DNA of 64,000 nt from Parvularcula lutaonensis (lineage in GTDB: Bacteria > Pseudomonadota > Alphaproteobacteria > Caulobacterales > Parvularculaceae), in NCBI RefSeq assembly GCF_014651915.1, contig NZ_BMXU01000001.1:558001-622000 (forward strand), in the 5' to 3' direction. The position numbers and the translations under genes were made by a program. Shown here one piece after another: positions 25,172-33,040 of the stretch (within the stretch, counting starts at the first letter, position 1; each line of letters begins with the position of its first letter). A model generated the notes under the pieces. The model ran no database searches. It saw nothing but the letters and a program-made list of their open reading frames with translations, and was not told where the DNA came from.

Positions 25172-26953
25172 TTACTCCGCAGGCTTTTCTTTGACCGCAC
25201 CCTTCTTCGAGAAGGTCTGCTTGATATTGCCGAGCAGGTCCACTTCAACGCCTGCGCGCTTCATGATGACGTATTGTTGCACCACGCCGAGGAAGGTGTT
25301 CCAGAACCAGTAGAGCACGAGCCCTGAGGCGAAGGGCGCGAAGATGAACATGAAGATCAGCGGCAGGAAGCCGAAGACCTGCGCTTGGACCGGGTCGGCC
25401 GGCGGCGGGTTCAGCTTCGTCTGCACCCACATTGCCGCGCCCATCAGGAGGGGCAGGATACCGATGCCGAGGAAGGGCCCGATGACCGGAACGACCGTGG
25501 GGTCGTAGGGAAGCAGCCCGAAGAGGTTGAAGATTGTTGTCGGATCGCGCGAGGCGAGATCCTTGATATAGAGGAACGGTTCGTGCCGGATCTCGATCGT
25601 CGTGAAGAGCACCTTATAGAGTGCGAAAAAGATCGGCATCTGCAGGAGCACTGGCAGGCAGCCAGAAGCCGGATTGATCTTGTGCTTCTTGTAGAGCGCC
25701 ATGATCTCCTGCTGTTGCTTGAGCTTGTCGTCCTTGTACCGCTCCTGGATGCGCTTCATCTCCGGCGCGACCTTCCGCATCCCGGCCATGGAGCGGTAGC
25801 TCGCATTGGCGAGGGGGAAGAGCAGGGCCTTGATGACGAGGGTGAGGAGCAGGATCGCGACGCCGTAATTGCCCGTCAGCTCGGCAAAGAAGTGCAGCGT
25901 GTGGAAAATCGGCCGCGTCAGGAAGAAGAACATCCCCCAGTCCACGGCCTTGTCGAAATCGGAGATGCCGAGATTTTTCTCGTAGTTCTGCAGGGTTTCC
26001 ACGACCTTGGCACCTGCGAACATGTGCGAGGTAACCGAAGCCGTATCGCCCGGCTGGAGCATGAAACCATCCAGCTGGTAGCTCGCACGGTAGACTGGCG
26101 TGGCCGTGTTGGGCACGCGCGTCAGCTTGAGCTGGAAGGGGGTATCCTGCGGCGGGATTGCCGCGGCGAGCCAGTACTTGTCGGTAATCCCGGCCCAGCC
26201 GCCAATGCCTGTTTCGGTGACGGCGTTCTTGGGATTCTTGTCGAGCTTCTTGTATTTCCGGTCGTAGAGCTGGCCGTCCACGACACCCAGGGGACCCTCG
26301 AACAGGATCATGAAGTTCTGGAGGTCCTCCGGCAGGCCCTTCTGGATCGCGAAGCCATAGGGCAGCACCGAGGCCTGCTCCGTGCCTTCATTCGTCACCG
26401 AATGCTCGGCAGTGAACATGAACTCGTCATCAACCGAGATCTTGAGCGTGTGTAGCACATCACCGTCGCGGCGGGTGAGGGTGACGGGCGTTTCGGGCGT
26501 CAGGCGGGCCCCTTCGGGCGCGCTCCAAACGACCTGGTCATCGCCCTCGCCATTCACGATCAGACCGCTGCGGATATAGGTCGCTGTGGTCGTGGAGCGG
26601 GGGCTCAGCACGTTGACCAGAGGCGCATCATCGTCCGGTGCGACGCGATAATTCTTGAGCGAGATATCGTCGAGGGTCGCGCCGCGCAGGTTCAGCGAGC
26701 CGATCATGCTCGGTGTGTCGATGGCGATCCGGCCCGGCGCCTGTTTCAGGGCCTCGATCCGCGTCAGCGTCGCATCGACGGTCGGCACGGCCAGGTCGGC
26801 CGTGAGAGACTCAGGTGCCGATTCGGCGGCCGCGATGCCAGCTTCGCGTTGCGCCTCACGCTGTGCCTCCCGCTGCGGGCCCAGGACCATCACGTCCCAG
26901 CCGATCAGGATGATGAAGGCGAGCCCGAGGGCGACGATAAAATTGCGATCCAT
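25172..26953 (-). CDS. yidC: Membrane protein insertase YidC
   Basis: The predicted 593-residue insertase helps proteins enter or fold in the inner membrane, with or without SecYEG. Visible parts are an N-terminal anchor FIVALGLAFIILIGW, a large periplasmic beta-domain (about 60-350), and the conserved five-helix core with NYGVAILLLTLVIKALLFPL, MKRIQERYKDDKLKQQQEIM and NPASGCLPVLLQMPIFFALY. Just after the first helix a short repeat REAQREAQREAG occurs. The start is ATG 26953, not an upstream in-frame codon, because it places the anchor at residue 4. It follows rnpA by 71 bp; the yidD gene usually found between them is absent. Confidence 0.96.
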   Translation of the reverse strand: MDRNFIVALGLAFIILIGWDVMVLGPQREAQREAQREAGIAAAESAPESLTADLAVPTVDATLTRIEALKQAPGRIAIDTPSMIGSLNLRGATLDDISLKNYRVAPDDDAPLVNVLSPRSTTTATYIRSGLIVNGEGDDQVVWSAPEGARLTPETPVTLTRRDGDVLHTLKISVDDEFMFTAEHSVTNEGTEQASVLPYGFAIQKGLPEDLQNFMILFEGPLGVVDGQLYDRKYKKLDKNPKNAVTETGIGGWAGITDKYWLAAAIPPQDTPFQLKLTRVPNTATPVYRASYQLDGFMLQPGDTASVTSHMFAGAKVVETLQNYEKNLGISDFDKAVDWGMFFFLTRPIFHTLHFFAELTGNYGVAILLLTLVIKALLFPLANASYRSMAGMRKVAPEMKRIQERYKDDKLKQQQEIMALYKKHKINPASGCLPVLLQMPIFFALYKVLFTTIEIRHEPFLYIKDLASRDPTTIFNLFGLLPYDPTVVPVIGPFLGIGILPLLMGAAMWVQTKLNPPPADPVQAQVFGFLPLIFMFIFAPFASGLVLYWFWNTFLGVVQQYVIMKRAGVEVDLLGNIKQTFSKKGAVKEKPAE

Positions 26954-27024
26954 GGAGCGCTCTTTCTCTCGCGCCACCGGCCCTGACCGGTGCGCGTCAC
27001 AAAGGGTTCGGGCGCGGATGCGCC

Positions 27025-27495
27025 TCAGCCGTCGCGAGCCTCTAGGAGGGCCGTGCGAAGCTCGTCAAGCAGGAGTGGGAACGGGGCTGTGAATGCTTTC
27101 CTGCGAGCGATCAGCACATAGTCACGACCGGGCTCTGCGTGGAGCGGGAAAACGTCACGCACGGCCGCGCGCAATCGCCGCTTGATGCGGTTCCTGATGA
27201 CGGCTGTGCCAAGTTTTTTCGTAACCGTCAGGCCCACTCTTGCGAACTCGTGTTCATTCGAGAGGAACTGCAGGGTGAAGCAGCTTTTGGAAACACGACG
27301 GCCTGAGCGCGCGCGAATGAAATCGGCACGCTTCCTGAGCGTCTCGACCCTTAGGCCGACAGTTGCTTCCGGCCCTTGGAACGACGGTTCGCAAGGACTT
27401 TGCGACCGCCAACGGTCGCTTTGCGGGCAAAGAAGCCGTGACGGCGTTTGCGTTTCAGGTTCGAGGGTTGAAACGTGCGTTTCATCGGTGACCAC
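27025..27495 (-). CDS. rnpA: Ribonuclease P protein component (start uncertain, frame overlaps rpmH)
   Basis: The conserved core [20 protein letters not shown], then [18 protein letters not shown] with [11 protein letters not shown], identifies the basic protein subunit that helps the RNase P RNA cut 5' leaders from tRNA precursors. The core begins at about 27343. Reading upstream, no ATG, GTG or TTG occurs in this frame until GTG 27495 and TTG 27513, both before the rpmH start. The frame is open through all of rpmH in another register. The coordinates given use GTG 27495 (156 residues, with a 50-residue Pro/Ser-rich extension). A non-standard start after rpmH is the alternative. Identity is secure; the N-terminus is not. 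Confidence 0.85.
   Translation of the reverse strand: MVTDETHVSTLEPETQTPSRLLCPQSDRWRSQSPCEPSFQGPEATVGLRVETLRKRADFIRARSGRRVSKSCFTLQFLSNEHEFARVGLTVTKKLGTAVIRNRIKRRLRAAVRDVFPLHAEPGRDYVLIARRKAFTAPFPLLLDELRTALLEARDG
27351..27485 (-). CDS. rpmH: 50S ribosomal protein L34
   Basis: The 44-residue protein begins [20 protein letters not shown] and ends SKGRKQLSA, which is the textbook L34 sequence: a short basic peptide bound to domain III of 23S rRNA. The gene is shorter than usual ORF cut-offs. It lies immediately before the rnpA core on the minus strand, the normal bacterial order rpmH-rnpA, with its stop TAA 7 bp before the first conserved RnpA codons. The upstream stretch GGTGGT is only a weak ribosome-binding site. 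Confidence 0.97.
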   Translation of the reverse strand: MKRTFQPSNLKRKRRHGFFARKATVGGRKVLANRRSKGRKQLSA

Positions 27496-27521
27496 CGGTC
27501 TATTGTCTGACAAGGCGTGGC

Positions 27522-27550
27522 CAATACTCGAAGACCCGGCGCGTGGTCAA
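27522..27550 (-). promoter_or_regulatory. Candidate promoter for rpmH-rnpA-yidC
   Basis: On the minus strand a -35-like TTGACC (27550-27545) is followed after 17 bp by GTATTG (27527-27522). Transcription would start near 27515, leaving about a 30-nt leader before rpmH. The -10 box is a weak match, so this is tentative. Confidence 0.35.
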
Positions 27551-27583
27551 CGCGTCATGCGAGAATTTTGACGGAGAATTATC

Positions 27584-29065
27584 ATGGCCGACGCTAGCGG
27601 CGCCGCGAGCGTGGACGAGGAAACACGGGTGATGAAGACGATCAACGCTGATGTCTGCGTGATTGGAGCAGGCTCTGCCGGCCTGACGGCGGCTGGCGGC
27701 GCGGGTGCGCTGGGCCGCAAGACGATCCTGATCGAAGCGCACAAGATGGGCGGCGACTGCCTGAACTTCGGCTGCGTCCCGTCGAAGACGCTGATCGCCT
27801 CGGCCAGGGTCGCGCACACCATGAAAGACGCCGCGCGATTCGGGATCGAGCCAGTGGCGGAGCCGAAAGTCGACTTCCTGAAAGTGATCGCGCGGGTCCA
27901 GAAGGTGATCGCGGATATCGCCTACCATGACTCCGAAGAACGGATGAAAGAGGAGTTTGGCGTGGACACCATCCGCGCCCGCGCGAACTTCGTGGGGCCA
28001 CGCGAGGTCATCGCGGGGGATGTCCGGGTGAAGGCAAAGCACTTTGTCATCGCCACGGGCAGCTCGGCCTTCATCCCGCCGATCCCAGGCCTCGAAGGCA
28101 CGGGCTACCTCACCAACGAGACAGTGTTCTCGCAGACCTTCCAGCCGAAGAAGCTGCTCGTCCTCGGGGGTGGCCCGATCGGCGCGGAAATGGCCCAGGC
28201 GCACAGGCTGCTTGGCTCCGACGTCACGATCATCGAAAAGGGGCGGATCTTGGGCAAGGACGACCCCGAGCTCGTGGATGTCGTCCGCAAGCGCCTCGTT
28301 GCCGACGGCATCGACATCCGCGAGGGCACCGGCGCCACCGCCGTCCGCAAGCAAGGCGATTCCTTCATCGTCACTGTCGAAACCGAAGACGGTGGGACCG
28401 AAGAGGTCTCGGGCGACCAGCTCCTTGTCGCGGTGGGTCGCAAGGCCAACGTCGATAATCTCGGTCTCGAAGCGGCCGGCGTCGAATACGATCCGCGCGG
28501 TATCAAGGTGAACGAATATCTCGAGACCTCGAACAGCCGGATCTACGCCGTCGGTGACGTGAACGGAGGACTTCAGTTCACCCATGTCGCGGGCGCGCAG
28601 GGACGCATTGCGCTCAACAACATCCTGCTCAAAGTCCTCAAGAAGAAATTCAACCCCGACATCGTTCCCTGGGTTACCTACACCGAGCCGGAGCTCGCCC
28701 ATGTCGGCCTCACCGAGAGCCAGCTCAAGGAGCGCGGCATCAAATACGAGGTCGCGCGTGCGGGCTTCGACCATAACGACCGGGCCCATGCCGAGGGTGC
28801 GCCAGAGGGTATCCTGAAGATCTATGTCGACGGCAGCGGGAAAATCCGCGGCGTGGACGCTGTCGGTATCCACGCCGGCGAGATCATCCAGCAATTCGCG
28901 CTGGCTGTATCGAGTGGCCTGAAAATCGGCGCCTTCGACGACATGATCGCTCCGTATCCGACTCTTGGCGAGATTTCGAAAGCTGCGGCTGACGAGTACA
29001 GCTTCGACAAGCTGTTCACGCCGTTCAACAGGGCAGCGCTCAAGCTGCTGGCGATGTTCGACTGA
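27584..29065 (+). CDS. Flavoprotein disulfide reductase, MerA/LpdA-like
   Basis: The 493-residue protein has the class I pyridine nucleotide-disulfide reductase layout. The FAD motif is DVCVIGAGSAGL (about residues 23-34). The redox pair is GGDCLNFGCVPSK with Cys59 and Cys64, the NAD(P) motif is LVLGGGPIGAE near 193, and the second FAD motif is IYAVGDVNGGLQ. In lipoamide dehydrogenase and glutathione reductase the C-terminal base lies in an HPTxxE motif. Here the segment reads APYPTLGE, with Tyr in place of His, more as in mercuric reductases. No N-terminal heavy-metal domain is present. Substrate unknown. The stop overlaps the histidine kinase start by 1 bp. Confidence 0.88.
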   Translation: MADASGAASVDEETRVMKTINADVCVIGAGSAGLTAAGGAGALGRKTILIEAHKMGGDCLNFGCVPSKTLIASARVAHTMKDAARFGIEPVAEPKVDFLKVIARVQKVIADIAYHDSEERMKEEFGVDTIRARANFVGPREVIAGDVRVKAKHFVIATGSSAFIPPIPGLEGTGYLTNETVFSQTFQPKKLLVLGGGPIGAEMAQAHRLLGSDVTIIEKGRILGKDDPELVDVVRKRLVADGIDIREGTGATAVRKQGDSFIVTVETEDGGTEEVSGDQLLVAVGRKANVDNLGLEAAGVEYDPRGIKVNEYLETSNSRIYAVGDVNGGLQFTHVAGAQGRIALNNILLKVLKKKFNPDIVPWVTYTEPELAHVGLTESQLKERGIKYEVARAGFDHNDRAHAEGAPEGILKIYVDGSGKIRGVDAVGIHAGEIIQQFALAVSSGLKIGAFDDMIAPYPTLGEISKAAADEYSFDKLFTPFNRAALKLLAMFD

Positions 29066-29679
29066 TGGATCGCCGCGCGGACATCTACCACAAGGCCGTC
29101 CGTGCGCTGCGCCACGACGCGCGCAACCTCCTGTCGGGCGTCGCCATCATGGCCGACCATTTCGAAGCGACCGGTGACGCCAAGGGAAAGCAGTTCGCCC
29201 GGTACCTGTCCGACAAGATCAACCTCATGGTGAGGATCGCCGAGCGGGCGGACATCCTTGCGGATATCGAGGAGACCTCGCCGTCTTCCCACGCACCGGG
29301 CGCCTTGGTCCGTTCAGTGATCGAAGAGCTGCCTGAAGGCCGGGACCTCGTCTCCGTCGATGTCGCCGATGATCCGCTCTCGTGCAGCCCGGTCCTGCTC
29401 GAACTCGCCCTGCGAGAGGTGTTGGGCAACGCCGTGGCGACAGGCACCCCGGTGTCCGTCCGTCGGGAAGGGAGCGAGCTCGTCGTTAGCGATAACGGTC
29501 CGGGCGTCAGCGACTTGGTTCGGGAGAAGCTCTTCGAGCCGTTCCGCGGCGCCAAGCGCCCCGGCGGCACGAGCCTCGGGCTACCGATTGCTCTCGCCGC
29601 GATGAAAGCCCAGGGCGGCGACATCTCCGTCGAAAGCTCCGCCGACGGAACGACGGTCAGGCTCAGCTTTCCCGGTTAG
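29065..29679 (+). CDS. Sensorless histidine kinase
   Basis: The 204-residue soluble protein has a dimerisation/phosphoacceptor helix AVRALRHDARNLLSG with His17. A GHKL ATPase domain follows, with N-box LREVLGNAVA, G1 box SDNGPGV, F-region EKLFEPFRG and G2 box GGTSLGLPIA. It lacks any sensor, PAS or membrane segment. A partner receiver is not adjacent. It starts at an ATG sharing one base with the stop of the reductase gene, so the two proteins are made together. The reductase might therefore provide the input, which is inference. The stop overlaps by 4 bp with the convergent acyltransferase gene. Confidence 0.8.
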   Translation: MDRRADIYHKAVRALRHDARNLLSGVAIMADHFEATGDAKGKQFARYLSDKINLMVRIAERADILADIEETSPSSHAPGALVRSVIEELPEGRDLVSVDVADDPLSCSPVLLELALREVLGNAVATGTPVSVRREGSELVVSDNGPGVSDLVREKLFEPFRGAKRPGGTSLGLPIALAAMKAQGGDISVESSADGTTVRLSFPG

Positions 29680-30605
29680 GCCGGGGTGATTTCCGCAGGC
29701 CACCTGCGGTGGAACCAGAGCCATTGCTCGGGCCGGGCGAGGATGAAGGAGCCGAGGACTTCGTTGACCTCCGCCGTCACTTCCTCGACCGACCGGTCGC
29801 CTGCTTCGATGGGCTTGTGCATCGTCACGACGAAGCGCGGGCCGGGGCGGCGGATGATCTGGAGCGGGACCAGCGGGATGCCCATCTTCTTGGCCAGCCT
29901 CGCCGCCGCCGGAGCGGTCATCGCCGGGTAGCCGAGCAGCGGCACTTCAATGCCGTCATTGAGCTTCTGGTCGACCAGCATGGTCAGCGAGTAGCCGTTC
30001 TTGAGGGCCGTCAACAGGTCGCGCCCGCCGCGCTTGCCCTTCGGAATCTGGAGCCGCGTCATCGCCTTGCCGCGCAGCTCGATGATTTTCTTGTCCACGA
30101 GAGCGTTGTTCGGTGCCCTGTAGACGGAACCGAACTGCGCCCCTTCCTTGCGCAGCATCGCGCCAAGGGCCTCCCAATTGGCAAAGTGCCCGGAGAAGTA
30201 GATCGCCTGCTTGCCGCCTCGCGTGAATTCGCGCAGCGCGTCGATATTCTCCACCTGCACGCGGTCGGCCAGCTCCTCGATGTGGGCATACTCTGCCATC
30301 GTCCGCCCGACATTCTCCCAGCAGTCGCGCAGGATGGCCGATCGCTCGGCCTGCGTCATATCCGGGTAGATCAGCCGCAGGTTCGCGTCGCCGCGCTTGT
30401 GCACCTTGCGCACGAGCGGACCCAGGACCCGCATCGTCTTGCCCAGGAAATCCGACGCCCGCTCGATCGGCATCTGGCCCATCAGCCACAGGAGGCCAAG
30501 AAACAGCCCGGCCTCGATCCGGCGGCCCACGGTCACCGGCTTGTTCTTGCGCGGCTCGGGCAGCGCGATGTCTGCGTCCCATGCAGGTGCTGTCGTTTCG
30601 CTCAT
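29676..30605 (-). CDS. Lipid A lauroyl/myristoyl acyltransferase family (LpxL/HtrB-like)
   Basis: The 309-residue protein has the LpxL-family HX4E motif as GHFANWE (His140, Glu145), with a preceding hydrophobic segment GLFLGLLWLMG that may anchor it to the inner membrane. LTMLVDQKLNDGIEVPLLG and the C-terminal EQWLWFHRRWP are also typical of late acyltransferases. These enzymes add a secondary acyl chain to Kdo2-lipid IVA. Which chain is transferred cannot be read here. It overlaps lpxK by 4 bp and is the last of three lipid A/Kdo genes in the same operon, which strongly supports the function. Confidence 0.88.
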   Translation of the reverse strand: MSETTAPAWDADIALPEPRKNKPVTVGRRIEAGLFLGLLWLMGQMPIERASDFLGKTMRVLGPLVRKVHKRGDANLRLIYPDMTQAERSAILRDCWENVGRTMAEYAHIEELADRVQVENIDALREFTRGGKQAIYFSGHFANWEALGAMLRKEGAQFGSVYRAPNNALVDKKIIELRGKAMTRLQIPKGKRGGRDLLTALKNGYSLTMLVDQKLNDGIEVPLLGYPAMTAPAAARLAKKMGIPLVPLQIIRRPGPRFVVTMHKPIEAGDRSVEEVTAEVNEVLGSFILARPEQWLWFHRRWPAEITPA

Positions 30606-31582
30606 CGTCGATCCTCAACCAGGCGCAGCAGGCGGTCCCTGTCATCGACCTGCGTCGCGCCGCGAATGGCGGTGATGCCATCTCGGGCGGCAGGTTCAAG
30701 CCGGATATAGTCTTTTTCCGTCGTCACAAGCTGCGCTCCCGCCGCCGTAGCCTCCACCCGGAGCGCGGCGATCTCACCCTCGGTGAAGCTGTGATGATCG
30801 GGAAAGGTCAGAAACTTGATAGGTTTCGCTGCTGCTTCTTCAAGGGACCGGGAAAAGCGCTCCGGCCTCCCAATGCCGCAAAAAGCCAGGATCGGCCCCT
30901 CGGGGATTGAAGTTCGATCGATCGCGAACCATGCCCGAAACAGCGGCTTGCCGCCTGCAAGCCTTGCCAGTTCGGGCGGCGTTTCAGCCTCCGGACCCGG
31001 CAGGACCGCGACAATCGCATCGGCTCGCGCTGCCGCCGCTTCAGGCTTCTCCCGCAGGGGGCCGGCTGGGAACACCCGTCCATTGCCAAACAGCGTGTCT
31101 CCATCGACCAGCATCAGAGAAAGCGTTTTCTTGAGGCTCGGGTTCTGGAAGCCGTCATCCATGACAATAAGCGTCGCGCCATCCCGCGCCGCAGCCTCGG
31201 CTCCTGCTGGCCGGTCGGCGCTGACCCAGACCGGCAGGTCCTGCGCAAGCATCAGTGGCTCGTCGCCGACCAGCGCCGCGGCATCGTCCTCCGTGACCCT
31301 CCGCGTGCCCTTCTCCTTGCCGCCATAGCCGCGGGTCAGGACATGGGCCTCATGACCACGCTCTCGCAGGGACTTCGTCAGCATCCGCACGAAAGGGGTC
31401 TTGCCCACGCCGCCCACGGTGGCGTTCCCGACACAGATGACCGGGCAGGGCGGCTCCGCCCCAGGCTTCGACAGCCTTCGCTGGACAATCTGATGGTAGA
31501 TCTCGCCCACCGGCGACAGTGCGCGGGCGAGGAAGGCGTTCCGCTGGTCCCGCTGCCAGAAGCGAGGGGCGTCGAGCGGCAT
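30602..31582 (-). CDS. lpxK: Tetraacyldisaccharide 4'-kinase
   Basis: The 326-residue enzyme phosphorylates the 4' position of the lipid A disaccharide at the inner membrane. The P-loop is GNATVGGVGKTP (residues 52-63), and the conserved segments VLTRGYGGKEKGT and MDDGFQNPSLKKTLSLMLVD follow in the normal order. GNGRVFPAGPLREK and the late TTEKDYIRL complete the family pattern. The ATG overlaps the waaA stop by 1 bp and the acyltransferase start by 4 bp, so the three proteins are probably co-translated. Confidence 0.95.
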   Translation of the reverse strand: MPLDAPRFWQRDQRNAFLARALSPVGEIYHQIVQRRLSKPGAEPPCPVICVGNATVGGVGKTPFVRMLTKSLRERGHEAHVLTRGYGGKEKGTRRVTEDDAAALVGDEPLMLAQDLPVWVSADRPAGAEAAARDGATLIVMDDGFQNPSLKKTLSLMLVDGDTLFGNGRVFPAGPLREKPEAAAARADAIVAVLPGPEAETPPELARLAGGKPLFRAWFAIDRTSIPEGPILAFCGIGRPERFSRSLEEAAAKPIKFLTFPDHHSFTEGEIAALRVEATAAGAQLVTTEKDYIRLEPAARDGITAIRGATQVDDRDRLLRLVEDRR

Positions 31583-32883
31583 CAGTCTTGGATGCCGGCC
31601 TTGAGAAGCACGGGCTCAAGCGCTTCGATCAGGCCCTCGAGCACGGTCTTCGCGCTCTCCTCGGCCCATTCCTTCGCCTGGTCCGACATGGTCTTCCGGG
31701 TCATCTCGTCACTGAGAAGACGGCTGAGTGCGGCGGCAAGGTCGCGCTCGTTCCGCACGAGGGCCGAGCTTCCCGACTGGCGCATCGCTTCATAGGTATC
31801 CGCAAAGTTGAACACTTGCGGCCCATGCAGGATCGCACAGCCGAGCCGGGCAGGCTCCAACGGGTTGTGGCCGCCAATCGCGGGGAAGCTCCCGCCGACA
31901 AAGGCGATGTCCGAAAGTGAATAGAAAATCCCCAGCTCGCCCAGCGTGTCCGCGATATAGACCTGCGTCGTCTCGTCGATCTTCTCGCCATGGGACCGTC
32001 TGGCCACGGAGAAACCGTGGTCATGGCAGATGTCCTGGATTTCGTCCCCGCGCGAGGGATGCCGCGGTGCAAGGAACAGCACCGTGTTCGGAAGTTCTGC
32101 GAGGATCTGGCGGTGAGCCGACAGGACCTGCACCTCTTCGGTCTCATGGGTCGAGGCGGCGAGCCACCGCGGACGACCAGCGAGCCAGCCTTCCACCTCC
32201 GCGACCATGCCCTGCGGCGCGGGCAGCGGATCAGCGGCGAGCTTCAGGTTGCCCAAAGTGCCCACATGGCTCTCCGAAAGGGTCTCGAAGCGCTCCGCGT
32301 TCTCCTGATTCTGGGCGATGATGATGTCGAAGACCCCGAGAAGCTCCCGCGCCGCCCGCTTGCGCCCCTGCCAGCTTTCGAAGCTGCGCGGCGACATCCG
32401 GCCATTGATGAGAGCCATTGGCAGGTTGCGCTTCGCCGCTTCACCCAGCATCACGGGCCAAAGCTCGCTTTCGACGAAAAATGCAGCGTCAGGTTTCCAG
32501 TGATCGAGGAACCGCCGGACGAAATGCGGCTGGTCGATCGGCACGTATTGGTGGACCGCGCTCTCCGGCAGCCTGCGGCCCATCAGCTCCGCGGAGGTGA
32601 CGGTGTGTGTGGTCACGAGAAACTTCAGGTCGGGATACTTCAGCGCCAGCCCCTCCACGAGGGGCAGGACCGAGAGCGACTCACCCACTGAAGCTCCGTG
32701 CAGCCAGATCAGCTTGCCGTCGGGCCGGGGCAGGGAAGGGATTCCGCGCCGTTCCGAGAGGCGCGAAGGGTCTTCCTTCCCGGCACGCAGCCGCCGCTCC
32801 AGCGCATAATTCGCCACCGGCCTCAGCAGCTTGGTCGCTGCGCGGTAGGTTCTGAGAGACCAGGCCTTGGGAGGCGTTGGCAT
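31582..32883 (-). CDS. waaA: 3-deoxy-D-manno-octulosonic acid transferase
   Basis: WaaA transfers Kdo residues from CMP-Kdo to lipid IVA, starting the LPS core. The 433-residue GT-B enzyme has the donor and acceptor motifs IWLHGASVGESLS near residue 59 and FFVESELWPVML. It also has NGRMSPRSF, the linker GNLK, ASTHETEE and the C-terminal FVGGSFPAIGGHNPLEPA. The number of Kdo units added cannot be inferred. It heads the operon waaA-lpxK-acyltransferase and is divergent from the MsbA-like exporter across 157 bp, so a shared regulatory region is likely. Confidence 0.95.
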   Translation of the reverse strand: MPTPPKAWSLRTYRAATKLLRPVANYALERRLRAGKEDPSRLSERRGIPSLPRPDGKLIWLHGASVGESLSVLPLVEGLALKYPDLKFLVTTHTVTSAELMGRRLPESAVHQYVPIDQPHFVRRFLDHWKPDAAFFVESELWPVMLGEAAKRNLPMALINGRMSPRSFESWQGRKRAARELLGVFDIIIAQNQENAERFETLSESHVGTLGNLKLAADPLPAPQGMVAEVEGWLAGRPRWLAASTHETEEVQVLSAHRQILAELPNTVLFLAPRHPSRGDEIQDICHDHGFSVARRSHGEKIDETTQVYIADTLGELGIFYSLSDIAFVGGSFPAIGGHNPLEPARLGCAILHGPQVFNFADTYEAMRQSGSSALVRNERDLAAALSRLLSDEMTRKTMSDQAKEWAEESAKTVLEGLIEALEPVLLKAGIQD

Positions 32884-33040
32884 GCGTTGGGCTCCTGACG
32901 GTCGGCAGTACTTATGCCACCGCGTGACGGTGGACGCAGCCTATGCCACTGGACGGTATAAAAAGCACGGCACTGCGACGCTTTTTTGCAAAAAGTTCGG
33001 CATCGCTGGACCGGCGCGGCCACTCGGGCAAAAGGAAGCC

